Below are positions 37,693-48,400 of a stretch of DNA of 64,000 nucleotides, in pieces. The DNA is from Bacterioplanoides sp. SCSIO 12839 (GTDB lineage: Bacteria; Pseudomonadota; Gammaproteobacteria; Pseudomonadales; Oceanobacteraceae). Positions within the stretch are counted from its first letter, which is position 1. Every line of letters begins with the position of its first letter. The DNA lies in NCBI RefSeq assembly GCF_024397975.1, contig NZ_CP073745.1, positions 2,940,501 through 3,004,500 of the forward strand, in the 5' to 3' direction. Made by a program: the position numbers and the translations under genes. The notes under the pieces are model-generated. The model ran no database searches and was not told the origin of the DNA. It was given only the letters and a program-made list of their open reading frames with translations.

Positions 37693-38955
37693 ATGTTTAG
37701 CCGTGATATGAACATTGCCGATTTCGACCCAGCGTTATGGGAAGCGATGAAAGCGGAAGACGCGCGTCAGGAACACCACATCGAACTGATCGCATCCGAA
37801 AACTACACCAGCCCTCGCGTGATGGAAGCTCAAGGCTCTCAGCTGACCAACAAATACGCCGAAGGCTACCCGGGTAAGCGTTACTACGGTGGCTGCGAAC
37901 ACGTTGATGTCATCGAACAACTGGCTATTGATCGCGCGAAAGAACTGTTTGGCGCACCTTATGCCAACGTTCAGCCACACTCCGGCTCTCAAGCTAACGC
38001 GGCTGTCTTTATGGCGCTGTGCCAACCAGGCGACACCATTCTGGGCATGAGCCTGGCACACGGTGGCCACCTGACTCACGGTGCTGCAGTATCTTTCTCC
38101 GGTCGTATCTACAACGCGGTTCAATACGGTCTGAACCCGGAAACCGGCGAAATTGACTACGCCGAAGTAGAGCGCCTGGCACAAGAACATAAGCCAAAAA
38201 TGATCATTGCGGGTTTCTCCGCCTACTCTCGTGTGGTTGACTGGAACAAGTTCCGCGAAATCGCCGATGCCGTTGGCGCTTACCTGTTTGTAGATATGGC
38301 CCATATTGCTGGCTTAGTTGCGGCAGGCGTTTACCCAACGCCGGTTGGTATCGCCGACGTCGTGACCACCACCACTCACAAAACTCTGCGTGGCCCACGT
38401 GGCGGTCTGATTCTGGCGAAAGAAGACGAAGAGCTGAACAAAAAGCTGAACTTCGCGGTATTCCCTGAATCCCAGGGCGGCCCGCTGATGCACGTGATTG
38501 CTGCAAAAGCAGTGTGCTTCAAAGAAGCTATGTCAGAAGACTACAAAGCGTATCAGGCTCAAGTGGTTAAAAACGCTCAGGCGATGGCAGACACCTTTAT
38601 TGCACGTGGTATCAACGTGGTTTCCGGTGGTACCGACGATCACCTGTTCCTGGTTGATCTGATTGGCAAAGAGTACACGGGTAAAGATGCTGACGCTGCA
38701 CTGGGCCGCGCCAACATCACAGTGAACAAAAACTCTGTACCCAACGACCCTCGCTCACCATTTGTTACTTCGGGTCTGCGTATTGGTTCTCCAGCGGTAA
38801 CCAGCCGTGGCTTCAAAGAAGCGGAATGTGCAGATCTGGCTAACTGGATCTGTGACGTATTGGACGGCTTAGAAAACGGTAACTCTGAAACCGTAGAAGC
38901 TGAAGTCAAAGCCAAAGTTGTGGCTCTGTGTGAGAAGCTTCCAGTTTACAAATAA
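37693..38955 (+). CDS. glyA: Serine hydroxymethyltransferase
   Basis: PLP enzyme interconverting serine and glycine with transfer of a one-carbon unit to tetrahydrofolate. 420 residues, the usual size. Clear features: [20 protein letters not shown] near the N-terminus, VDMAHIAGL, the PLP lysine in [16 protein letters not shown] (about residue 229) and [15 protein letters not shown] near the C-terminus. Codon choice is more biased than in the neighbours, as expected for high expression. ATG at 37693 is used; a second ATG five codons on (37708) is possible. Confidence 0.98.
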   Translation: MFSRDMNIADFDPALWEAMKAEDARQEHHIELIASENYTSPRVMEAQGSQLTNKYAEGYPGKRYYGGCEHVDVIEQLAIDRAKELFGAPYANVQPHSGSQANAAVFMALCQPGDTILGMSLAHGGHLTHGAAVSFSGRIYNAVQYGLNPETGEIDYAEVERLAQEHKPKMIIAGFSAYSRVVDWNKFREIADAVGAYLFVDMAHIAGLVAAGVYPTPVGIADVVTTTTHKTLRGPRGGLILAKEDEELNKKLNFAVFPESQGGPLMHVIAAKAVCFKEAMSEDYKAYQAQVVKNAQAMADTFIARGINVVSGGTDDHLFLVDLIGKEYTGKDADAALGRANITVNKNSVPNDPRSPFVTSGLRIGSPAVTSRGFKEAECADLANWICDVLDGLENGNSETVEAEVKAKVVALCEKLPVYK

Positions 38956-38976
38956 TCAGATCAATCACCGTTGATC

Positions 38977-39019
38977 AAACAAACGCCCTGATGAATATTT
39001 CATTGGGGCGTTTTTGTTT
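38977..39019 (+). terminator. Intrinsic terminator of glyA
   Basis: Stem AAACAAACGCCC / GGGCGTTTTTGTTT with a 17-nt AT-rich loop and a T-tract, starting 22 nt after the glyA stop. Confidence 0.88.
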
Positions 39020-39112
39020 CTGCCTCCCGATTCCTCATATTGCGTACTTTCCCGAATGGAAATACATCGTATTAATCCCTAGTGTTAACACATCAGAATT
39101 TTGGAACCTGTT

Positions 39113-39919
39113 ATGTGGACCATTGGTGCCAGCCGGGTGCAATCACTCGAATCACAACCCCACCGTCATCACCATCATCATCACCAAGTGGTTTTGGGAC
39201 TCACGGGTGAGGTGTGGTTTGATCTGCCGCCGAACCAGCAACAACATTTTGGCCCAGGCTTTGGTTGTTTGGTGCCGAGTAATTGCGACCATGCCTTTTA
39301 TGGAGAAGGCAACAATACCGTCGTTGTGATTGATGTCAGCGCCCATGATGGTTCGAATCATCTGATTGATGCCAGCCTGTTCGATCAGCTATTTGCTGAG
39401 CCTCGCTTTATTGAGCTGGATAATAACCTGCAATCTTTGTTGCAGTGTCTGGCACAGGAATTAACCCAGCGCCCCCACGATGTTCAGCTGCAACAGCATA
39501 TCAGTGGCTTGTTATTACACAGTTTGTTTCACCGAATAGCACCGTATCAGCAGCATCCTTCTGTCAGCTCCAGTCGTATTGACCTGGCGATGCTGGATCA
39601 GCTGATTGCCAACCGCCTGACCGAAAAACTCAGCGTTGATGAATTGGCCCGAGCCTGTCACATGAGTGCCAGCCAGTTTCACCTGCGTTTTCGCCAGCTG
39701 ACCGGAATGACACCGTACCAATATGTTATCCAACAGCGAACACAACAAGCCGCCTGGTTATTGCAGAACTCGTCGATGAAAATCAGTGCCATTGCTACGG
39801 AAACCGGCTTTGCCAATCAAAGCGCCCTCACCCACGCCATTAAAGCACGCTTCAGCACCTCCCCCGGACAACTACGACAAAAGTCACAGACAATGGCGAA
39901 AAATCATCCAGAACCATAG
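39113..39919 (+). CDS. AraC-family regulator with His-rich cupin, likely put regulator
   Basis: 268-residue transcription factor: N-terminal cupin-like domain (about 1-110) and C-terminal AraC double HTH (about 165-260; KLSVDELARACHMSASQFHLRF and ISAIATETGFANQSALTHA). The cupin contains an uninterrupted six-His run (HRHHHHHHQVVLG), which could be a metal site or simple codon expansion. It is directly upstream of putA in the same direction, and this PutA lacks its own DNA-binding domain. By analogy with the AraC-type PruR of P. aeruginosa it is probably the proline-responsive activator of putA/putP; this is inference from context. Confidence 0.8.
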   Translation: MWTIGASRVQSLESQPHRHHHHHHQVVLGLTGEVWFDLPPNQQQHFGPGFGCLVPSNCDHAFYGEGNNTVVVIDVSAHDGSNHLIDASLFDQLFAEPRFIELDNNLQSLLQCLAQELTQRPHDVQLQQHISGLLLHSLFHRIAPYQQHPSVSSSRIDLAMLDQLIANRLTEKLSVDELARACHMSASQFHLRFRQLTGMTPYQYVIQQRTQQAAWLLQNSSMKISAIATETGFANQSALTHAIKARFSTSPGQLRQKSQTMAKNHPEP

Positions 39920-40028
39920 TTTTTGACAAAAGCGCCAGATTTTTCTGCAAGTTTTCTCCAACCAGTCCGCGTACCTTGGACGGTCAGAACCAATATTTGA
40001 CCAAACAGATAACAATAAGGAGGGCACG

Positions 40029-43000
40029 ATGAGCGATTTTGATGTAGCCGTGCTGTTCTCAGATTCAGAAAAACTGTCTGCTGATGACTGGTATCAGGCG
40101 ATTGAAAACCAATACGCCGTCGACGAAGACACCTACCTGTCACAGCTGACAGAACTGGCTGAGCCAAGCGATGGTTTCCGCCACACCAGCGAAGCCCGGG
40201 CGCGTAAAATTGTTGAAGCGATTCGTGCCGAAGGTGATGTTGCCCACGCGGTGGATAAGTTATTGCAGGAATACAGCCTGGATAACGAAGAAGGCGTGAT
40301 TCTGATGTGCCTGGCCGAAGCCCTGATGCGTATTCCGGATGCGGAAACCGCCGATGCCCTGATTCGCGATAAGTTATCTGCTGCTGCCTGGGACGAGCAC
40401 ATGGGTCGCTCCGACTCACTGCTGGTTAATGCTTCCACCTGGGGGCTGATGCTGACCGGCAAGGTCACCGGCATTTCTAACCGTGAAAGCTCTCCCGGTA
40501 ACCTGCTCAGCGGTCTGATTCAGCGTGCCGGAGAACCTGTGATTCGTGCTGCCATGAATCAGGCAATGAAAATCATGGGCAAGCAGTTTGTATTAGGTCG
40601 CGGCATTGATGAGGCGATCAAAAACAGTAAAAGTTACCGCGCCAAGGGTTACACCTACTCCTTTGATATGCTCGGTGAAGCGGCTTTTACCGATGCCGAT
40701 GCGGAACGTTATTTTATTGCTTACCGTGATGCGCTGCGTACCCTGGCCAAGAGCAAAGAAAAGAACACCTGGCGTGATGACCGCCCGGCTCCGAGTATTT
40801 CGATTAAATTATCCGCTCTGCATCCGCGCTATGAAGAATCCCACCAGCATCTGGTGATGGCCGAATTGGGCGCTAAAGTTGCCAGCCTGGTGGAAGAAGC
40901 GCGTCAGCACGATATTGCGCTGACCATTGATGCTGAAGAAGCCGACCGCTTAGAGCTGTCATTGCGTCTGTTTAAGCAGGTTTACCAGAGCCCAGCCGTT
41001 CGTGGCTGGGACAAATTTGGCTTAGTGGTACAAGCCTATTCCAAACGCGCAACCGCGGTATTGGGCTTCCTCAATGCATTAGCCGCCGAGCAAGGCGATG
41101 AAATTCCGGTACGTCTGGTAAAAGGTGCTTACTGGGACAGCGAAATCAAACACGCCCAGCAGCAGGGTCTGGCCGATTACCCGGTGTTTACCCGCAAAGA
41201 GAACTCCGATGTGTCCTACCTGGTGTGTGCCCGCTACCTGTTAAGTGAGCAAACCACCGGCAATATTTATCCACAATTTGCCACTCATAATGCGCAAACC
41301 GTTGCCAGCATTGCCGAGTTAGCAGCACTGAATCCAAGTCGTGCGTTTGAATTCCAGCGCTTACACGGCATGGGCGATGCGTTATACGACAACCTGCTGA
41401 CTCAGGATCGTATTAATGTGCGTATCTACGCCCCGGTTGGCGCGCACAAAGATTTATTGCCGTATCTGGTACGCCGCCTGTTAGAAAACGGCGCCAACTC
41501 GTCGTTTGTTCACCGTCTGGTGGATGCAAATACGCCGGTATCCGAACTGGTGCAGTCGCCAGTGGCACTGGCAACCCGTCATGCGGTATTCCGCAATCCT
41601 AAAATCCCGCGTGCCGCTGAATTGTTCAGCGACCGCCAGAACTCACAAGGTTACAACCTCGCTGTGGCATTTGAACGTACCCCGCTGCTGGAAAGCATCC
41701 AGGCATTTAATCAACAACAATGGCAACAACATCCGCTGATTGATGGCAAAGCTGTGGAAGGCGGTGACATTTATGCGGTCGTCAGCCCGTATGACCGCAA
41801 CCAGAAGGTCGGTGAGGTTAGCTGGGCTACCGCTGATCAGGCCAAACAAGCGCTGGATATTGCCGATGCCGCCTGGTTTGACTGGAACCGTACGTCCGTC
41901 GTAGAGCGTGCTGCGTATCTTGAGCGCATGGCTGACCTGATGGAACAACACACTGATGAGCTGATGGCATTATGTGCCCGCGAAGCGGGTAAAACTCTGC
42001 AAGACAGCATTGATGAAATTCGTGAGGCAGTCGACTTCTGCCGTTATTACGCCCAGCAAGCGCGTGATGGTATGCAACTGCCAACTCGTCTGCCAGGGCC
42101 AACGGGCGAAAGCAACGAGCATTACTACGAAGGCCGTGGCGTATTCCTGTGTATCAGCCCGTGGAACTTCCCACTGGCGATCTTTATTGGTCAGGTAGTG
42201 GCAGCTCTGGTTGCGGGTAACACCGTGTTAGCCAAGCCCGCAGAATCCACCTCGTTAATTGCCGGTCGTGCGGTACAGCTGCTGCACGAAGCCGGTGTAC
42301 CGGGCGCTGTGGTACAGCTGCTGTGTGGTGCCGGAGCTACCATTGGTAATGCACTGGTACCAGACTCGCGTATCACGGGTATTGCTTTCACCGGTTCCAC
42401 CGAAACAGCACAACATATCAACCGCACCTTAGCCGCACGTGACGGCGCACTGGCGACCTTTATCGCCGAAACCGGTGGCCAGAACGCCATGATTGTTGAC
42501 TCCACTGCTCTGCCAGAGCAGGTGGTGGCTGATGTCATGGATTCAGCCTTTGCCTCAGCCGGACAGCGTTGTTCCGCATTACGTGTATTGTGTGTGCAGG
42601 AAGACATCGCCGATCGCATTATCGAGCTGATCGACGGCGCACTGCAGCGCATCGAAATCGGCAATCCACAAAGCTACAGCTGTGACTGTGGCCCGGTGAT
42701 TGATGAACGCGCCCGTTCTGGCCTGGTAAATCATATCGAACGCTGGCGTACTGCTGGCCGGGTACTGGCCGAAGCCAAACTGCCAGACAGCTGTGCCAAC
42801 GGCTACTATGTTGCACCGGTAGCGATTGAAATCAGTGACATTGCCGATCTTGGCCGCGAACAGTTTGGTCCGGTTCTGCACGTACTGAAATACAAAGCCA
42901 GCGAGCTGGACCAGCTGATCAACAGCATCAATGCCACCGGCTATGGCCTGACACTGGGCATTCACAGCCGTAACGAAGCCACCGCCAGCTATATCGAAAG

Positions 43001-43208
43001 CCGTGTGCGAGTCGGTAACTGCTACATCAACCGCAACCAGATTGGTGCCGTGGTAGGTGTTCAGCCGTTTGGTGGCCGAGGATTATCCGGTACCGGCCCC
43101 AAAGCCGGCGGTCCGAACTATCTGAAACGATTTGCAACCGAGCGCGTTCGCACGATCAACACCACCGCAGTGGGTGGTAATGCATCGCTGCTATCGTTGG
43201 ATGACTGA
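40029..43208 (+). CDS. putA: Bifunctional proline dehydrogenase / P5C dehydrogenase PutA
   Basis: Oxidises proline to glutamate: FAD-dependent PRODH domain (about 190-470; YSFDMLGEAAFTDADAERY, SIKLSALHPRYE, RLVKGAYWDSEIK) and NAD-dependent aldehyde dehydrogenase domain (about 560-1040; SPWNFPLAIFIGQV, AETGGQNAMIVDS, catalytic Cys in SAGQRCSALRVL). At 1059 residues it starts directly with the alpha-domain (MSDFDVAVLFSDSEKL) and lacks the ribbon-helix-helix repressor domain of E. coli PutA, so it cannot autoregulate in that way; the upstream AraC gene probably does so. A strong AGGAGG precedes the ATG. putP follows 101 bp later. Confidence 0.98.
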   Translation: MSDFDVAVLFSDSEKLSADDWYQAIENQYAVDEDTYLSQLTELAEPSDGFRHTSEARARKIVEAIRAEGDVAHAVDKLLQEYSLDNEEGVILMCLAEALMRIPDAETADALIRDKLSAAAWDEHMGRSDSLLVNASTWGLMLTGKVTGISNRESSPGNLLSGLIQRAGEPVIRAAMNQAMKIMGKQFVLGRGIDEAIKNSKSYRAKGYTYSFDMLGEAAFTDADAERYFIAYRDALRTLAKSKEKNTWRDDRPAPSISIKLSALHPRYEESHQHLVMAELGAKVASLVEEARQHDIALTIDAEEADRLELSLRLFKQVYQSPAVRGWDKFGLVVQAYSKRATAVLGFLNALAAEQGDEIPVRLVKGAYWDSEIKHAQQQGLADYPVFTRKENSDVSYLVCARYLLSEQTTGNIYPQFATHNAQTVASIAELAALNPSRAFEFQRLHGMGDALYDNLLTQDRINVRIYAPVGAHKDLLPYLVRRLLENGANSSFVHRLVDANTPVSELVQSPVALATRHAVFRNPKIPRAAELFSDRQNSQGYNLAVAFERTPLLESIQAFNQQQWQQHPLIDGKAVEGGDIYAVVSPYDRNQKVGEVSWATADQAKQALDIADAAWFDWNRTSVVERAAYLERMADLMEQHTDELMALCAREAGKTLQDSIDEIREAVDFCRYYAQQARDGMQLPTRLPGPTGESNEHYYEGRGVFLCISPWNFPLAIFIGQVVAALVAGNTVLAKPAESTSLIAGRAVQLLHEAGVPGAVVQLLCGAGATIGNALVPDSRITGIAFTGSTETAQHINRTLAARDGALATFIAETGGQNAMIVDSTALPEQVVADVMDSAFASAGQRCSALRVLCVQEDIADRIIELIDGALQRIEIGNPQSYSCDCGPVIDERARSGLVNHIERWRTAGRVLAEAKLPDSCANGYYVAPVAIEISDIADLGREQFGPVLHVLKYKASELDQLINSINATGYGLTLGIHSRNEATASYIESRVRVGNCYINRNQIGAVVGVQPFGGRGLSGTGPKAGGPNYLKRFATERVRTINTTAVGGNASLLSLDD

Positions 43209-43309
43209 TTTTCTGTAACGGTCTGAACCTAACAAGAACTTTAATCAAGAGCCGGGCAATCGGCTCATTTACTATAAAAACGACGTAATACAAGACTCAG
43301 GAGCGCAGC

Positions 43310-44770
43310 ATGGACATTAATGTATCAACGCTGATTACCTTTATCGCCTACCTCGGAGCCATGCTCTGGATTGGGGTGTGGGCATACCGTAAAACCAACG
43401 ACCTGTCCGACTATATTCTCGGTGGCCGTTCCCTTGGTGCCTGGCCGTCGGCGTTATCTGCCGGTGCTTCCGATATGTCCGGCTGGCTGTTATTAGGCAT
43501 GCCGGGCTATGCCTACGCCGCCGGTTGGGAAGCCTCTTGGCTGGCCGGTGGCCTGCTGTTGGGTACTTATCTGAACTGGCTGATTGTGGCACCGCGCTTA
43601 CGCGATTATTCCGAAGCCGCTGGCAACAGCCTGACGCTGCCACAATACTTCAGTAATCGCTTTAATGATCGGGTATTGATCCGTTCGATTGCGGCCTTCT
43701 TTATTCTGATGTTCTTCCTGTTCTATACCAGTTCCGGCCTGGTTGCCGGTGGTAAGTTGTTTGAAACTGTATTTGGTCTGGACTACACCGTTGCGGTCAC
43801 CGTTGGCACCATCGCGGTTGTGTCATACACATTCTTTGGTGGCTTCTTAGCGGTTTCCTGGACTGACTTAGTACAGGGCCTGCTGATGGCTGCAGCTCTG
43901 GTCATTGTGCCTATCGCGGCGTTCACCGCTGTGGGTGATGGCCCCAGCGCGCTGATGGCGGCGAAAAACCCGGAAATGCTGGATGCCTTCACCAAAACCG
44001 ATGGCACCGCACTGGGTCTGATGGGGATCATTTCGCTGGCGGCATGGGGCCTGGGTTACTTCGGTCAGCCACATATTCTGGCACGTTTTAAAGCGATCAA
44101 AAGCCGTGCGGATATTCCACAAGCACGCCGTATTGCGGTGAGCTGGACCTTTATTGGTCTGATTGGTGCGTCTCTGGTGGGTGTCGCCGGTATTGGTTAT
44201 TTTGATACGCCACTGGCCGATTCTGAAACCGTATTTATGGATCTGGTACAGGCACTGTTCCACCCATTAGTCGCTGGTATCTTACTGGCGGCAATTCTGG
44301 CGGCAATTATGTCTACTGCTGACTCTCAGCTACTGGTATCATCCTCTGCTCTGACCGAAGACTTCTACAAAGAATTAATCAATAAAGACGCCGACGACGC
44401 ACTGCTGGTGAAAATTGGCCGTTTCGCGGTAGCCGGCATCGCCATCATTGCCTGGGCACTGGCCCTGAATCCGGATAGCTCTGTATTAGGTCTGGTGTCT
44501 TATGCCTGGGCTGGTTTTGGTGCCGCATTTGGTCCGGCAGTGATCCTGTCCTTGTTCTGGTCACGTATGAACCGCCAAGGATGTCTGGCCGGTATTCTGG
44601 TTGGTGGTATCACGGTTGTGGTCTGGAAACAGCTGACCGGTGGTGTATTCGATGTGTATGAAATTGTACCGGGCTTTATCTTTGCCACCATCGCGATTAT
44701 TGCGGTGAGCCTGGCCACTCCCACTCCGGAACAAGAACTGCTGGATACCTTTGACGAGGTTAACGGCTAA
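43310..44770 (+). CDS. putP: Sodium/proline symporter PutP
   Basis: Inner-membrane SSS-family symporter importing proline with Na+ for the PutA pathway. 486 residues with about 13 helices; LGGRSLGAWPSALSAGASDMSGWLLLG near residue 40 carries the sodium and proline-site Asp/Ser residues, and ADSQLLVSSSALTED near 345 is the second family signature. Start ATG at 43310 with AGGAG before it. Its final nine codons, stop codon and downstream hairpins are duplicated 12 kb to the right (56746-56838), flanking an inserted segment. The gene itself is intact. Confidence 0.98.
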   Translation: MDINVSTLITFIAYLGAMLWIGVWAYRKTNDLSDYILGGRSLGAWPSALSAGASDMSGWLLLGMPGYAYAAGWEASWLAGGLLLGTYLNWLIVAPRLRDYSEAAGNSLTLPQYFSNRFNDRVLIRSIAAFFILMFFLFYTSSGLVAGGKLFETVFGLDYTVAVTVGTIAVVSYTFFGGFLAVSWTDLVQGLLMAAALVIVPIAAFTAVGDGPSALMAAKNPEMLDAFTKTDGTALGLMGIISLAAWGLGYFGQPHILARFKAIKSRADIPQARRIAVSWTFIGLIGASLVGVAGIGYFDTPLADSETVFMDLVQALFHPLVAGILLAAILAAIMSTADSQLLVSSSALTEDFYKELINKDADDALLVKIGRFAVAGIAIIAWALALNPDSSVLGLVSYAWAGFGAAFGPAVILSLFWSRMNRQGCLAGILVGGITVVVWKQLTGGVFDVYEIVPGFIFATIAIIAVSLATPTPEQELLDTFDEVNG

Positions 44771-44831
44771 CCGTTTTGATTGAGCTTCACAGCTGAATCA
44801 TCCCGCCATGCCTGCTTCACCTCCAGGCATG
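44739..44831. repeat. 93-bp direct repeat, left copy (3' end of putP and terminator)
   Basis: Covers the last putP codons (…DTFDEVNG, stop) and two downstream hairpins: GATTGAGCT/AGCTGAATC (44778-44799) and GCCATGCCTG/CAGGCATGGC (44805-44833). It matches 56746-56838 at 89 of 93 positions, in direct orientation. Such a pair around foreign DNA is the pattern of attachment sites of an integrated element at a gene 3' end, or of a duplication made on insertion. Confidence 0.9.
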
Positions 44832-45200
44832 GCATTTTATGTATTAACCAGCTTCTACTTCTACACTTGAAAGTAAGAAACCGGATGATAAAGTCAGTGA
44901 CGAAACAGAAACACAACGTCCCAGTTACCTGCATCACAAGGCACCTTGTTGTGCCCATCTATCAGTAAACTTGTGTTGATATTTTCAGCAAACCCACCTT
45001 TGTGAAGCTCTACATGACCAAACGCCAATTACAGTAGCTGACACACTGAAATATAAAGTCCTGAATCAACTTTTATCGAACAATAACGATTTATTGTGAT
45101 TTCAAAGACTTATTCTTCACTAATGTACGATCAAATTAATTCTAATCATGACCCACTAAAACGGTGAGAAAACAAAATATTAAAACAAACAATTAAACCA
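44832..45200. other. Non-coding left end of the island
   Basis: AT-rich sequence with no supportable gene. A small hairpin GGCAC/GTGCC (44940-44955) is the only structure seen. The last gene of the leftward operon ends at 45201, and no strong terminator was found after it other than the putP hairpin in opposite orientation. Confidence 0.5.
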
Positions 45201-45473
45201 CTACTGCCGAATCCTGACAGGCAAAAAAAAATAAAAATATGATACCAATATCAAAAATTTAATAACGTAATTTAAAAATATCGAAATTGCAGGTAATTCA
45301 TAAATAGTACTTAATACAAAAATCACGGAAATCACCAACAAATGTTTATAAAAAGCACCAATATTAATCATTTCAGAATTGCAGTTTTCACATGATAGAT
45401 ATGTGCTTTTATCAGGATTGAATTTAAACCTGTAAAAAAAACCATGTTTATGACTGCAATTCCAGCATTTCAT
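45201..45473 (-). CDS. Small zinc-ribbon membrane protein, last gene of the island operon
   Basis: 90-residue protein. The N-terminal part has two CxxC knuckles about 22 residues apart (MKCWNCSHKHG … LSCENCNSE), a zinc-ribbon pattern; the C-terminal part has two hydrophobic helices (about 42-60 and 65-86), ending with a short basic tail. ATG at 45473 follows the stop codon of the 1026-residue gene after one base, so translation should be coupled. I do not recognise the family. The size, membrane nature and tight coupling to a gene with a hydrophobic C-terminal domain fit an immunity or accessory protein, but that is inference. Confidence 0.7.
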   Translation of the reverse strand: MKCWNCSHKHGFFYRFKFNPDKSTYLSCENCNSEMINIGAFYKHLLVISVIFVLSTIYELPAISIFLNYVIKFLILVSYFYFFLPVRIRQ

Positions 45474-45474
45474 A

Positions 45475-48400
45475 CTAGCAACCTTTTGCAATAACTAAGT
45501 CAGCGAGATAATCTTCAACATATGCTAATCCGATGGATAATGGGAATGCCAATGGACCAGCCACAAAGAATAATGCTATCGCAATTGCCACCGACATTAA
45601 AGTAAATACGAGTGTCAGCATCAATGCCAAGCTCAAATCCTTACATTCTGTCAAAAATTTATAAGCGTTAGTAAACACAGTTACTATCTGCCCTAATGAC
45701 TTTGTAATTGCTTTAGTTACCAAGTTTTTCTTTTTCAACCCTTTAAAGAACCCTAGCCAAAACTGTCCTTTTAGAATTAAATCATCAAGTTTTTTAAGGA
45801 ATCCACCATTTGCCCCACTACCAATCTTATAAGCCCCAGCACCTGTATTCGGATCTAGAATAATATATCCATACTGCTGGCTGCCATAAAAGCTTAAAGG
45901 TTGCTCATGCGTCGTAACGATTTTCCCATTGTTAACAGCATTTCTAATTTCTGTCATTACATCATTAGGAAGATTGATATTCTGTAGGGCAACGCTTAGG
46001 TTACCCTGTTTAATTGTCCATATCTTTTGCCCTTCAGCACTGGCTAGTGCAATGGCTTTAATCGCGCTAATACCCTCTGCTGGTTCATCTTCTTTCGAAT
46101 AGAGCAACTCAGGTACTTGATGCTCCATCGCGCTATAGCGGTTGCCTACCATTTTATCAAAGGCTAATCGCTTAGTAGTATTATTTTCCTTATCGACCTT
46201 GCTATTTGAAACTCGATCAACATCCATCACTAAACCAGACGCGGATACATTTCTAGGCATTCCAAACCAGTAGCTAGTCGATAAAGCTGTACTAAACTTA
46301 CCATAGCTTGGCATACGGTAACTGATCATGCCCGACTGCTGAGCGGCAATATCATCTTGAAGATTGTTAAGTGCAAAATAACTAAAAATAGTCGCCTGTA
46401 GTAAATCCCCCACTAATTCTTGTTTGGTTAAAGAATCAATTTGGTCGAGATCATCACTATCTAGCTTTGCTTTAGTCTCTTCTAAACCTGATTGTATCTT
46501 AGCTGCGTACGCAGCATCGGTCCCTTGAAGATCCAAGCCTATCGCTTGATATTCCCCTGCAGTAATCTTATTGCTAGATAATTCCCAACCGTATACTGGG
46601 CTCCAATAGCCTAAGGATTCATGCAATTCAGATCCCATAGAACCAGCAATACCTGATGACTTAAGATCATTATTAATATGAAATTCGGCTTTCATATTAA
46701 TCGTATATCCAGGCAAAGTATCAGATAGAGAATCAGGATCAATCTCTCCTGTTACTGGATCAGGTTCTGGTAAATAACTAGCAATAATCTGCTCATCATT
46801 CTCCGTTGCAGGAGCAAAAGAGAGTCCTAGCTTCTTACCAGCAAGCTTTACTGTTGGCTCAACCACACTAATAAAAGGAGATGATAAATACCCATTTTCT
46901 GAAGTACTTAATGTGTATTTGAACTTATAACGGAGATTATTAGGCACTTCACTAAATGTATTGCTGGTAACAATATGTTTATAAGGCAAACCAGAAGATA
47001 GAGGTTTTGGTTCAACAACTTTGACGTCTTTCAAACCTAACACTTCACCCACCGTTGCATCAGGATTCTGAGTTTTAATATAATCCGTCAACTCCTGTTG
47101 ATAGCTGTTTATAGCTTGCTCTAAATTTTCTTGTGGAACCCCCTGAACCCAGCCATCATTATTCACCATACTGTTAGCTTGCATCTCACTGATCAAAGCA
47201 TCAGCATCAAATGGCACAGTTTGGCCTAGATCTTCGCCTTCCGTAAATTCATATTGTTTGAAACTCGTATCTAGTGGAATCCAATTGTCACGAGATCCAT
47301 TTTTTAGACCACGAGAAGGTTCAAAATCAACATAAGCTTCCGCCCATACGTGCTCTAGGCGAAAAGATTTAATTTTACCACCCGACACAATCGCTACATT
47401 TGGAATACCGCCCTGTCCTAGCAAAGCACCTGCTGCATTGGCATTTTTAGCCCCACCAACCCAGTTCATAATTTTTTCAGCTGGAATTTCTACAGTACCG
47501 TAAACATAGCGAGCTGGAATATTCGATGCACGAAGTAATGCAATCGTTAACGAAGCCGTATCCATCGCATTGCCTCGTTTAGTATCCAACGTCATTTGAG
47601 CACCTTGAAGCGAACCGTGACTAGGTACGAATAGGATTTTGTTATGAACCCATGTGTAAATTTCAACAACGTTATTATTTAACTGGTCTGCAAGCGCTTG
47701 GATTTCTGGTGTAATTTGCGCATCCATTGTTGGTGCAAGTTCAGATGCACCTGGCTTTTCAAAATCCTTAAGGCTAGATAATACTGCGCCCATAGGAATC
47801 ACAGCGCTAGCTAATTGCATCGACGCAGGATAAGCATCAACACCAATGTTAGCACTTAGCTCTGAAAGTGTTTCAGCAGGCTTACGTGCTTTATTTTCAG
47901 GCGTGCCCCATGGAAGCTTATTAGGATCTTCAGCCGTATGAGTCTTTTTAAATTGGCTCTCGTTTAATAACTGAATTAAGTCATTTAACGCTTGTTGCTG
48001 ATCGTCACCATCTTCTTGAGTTAACAGAACATTCAATTTTTCAATCAGCTGATCAAATTTACCTGTCACTTCTGCTTTCGCTGCCTGGTAACGCTCACGC
48101 GCTAGTTCAGGTACTTTTGGATTATTAAGAATTTCAGCTTCTTGTTCGAAACCTAGCATTGCTTCGGCATAGGCAAATTCAATGCTAGATTTTAGAGCAG
48201 AAATTTCTTCCAACTCACTTTTATTAATCACAGCATCCGATGAAAAGAATGAAATAACTTTATCAAGAAGGCCTTCTTTTGAACTTTTCTGAACTCGATC
48301 AACAACTTTTCCTGAAAGTTCCAAAGTGACAGATTCTTTCAGCTTCTGCAAACGATACGCTAGCTTTTGATCAGGTGTTGTTTCAAATATCTCATCAATT

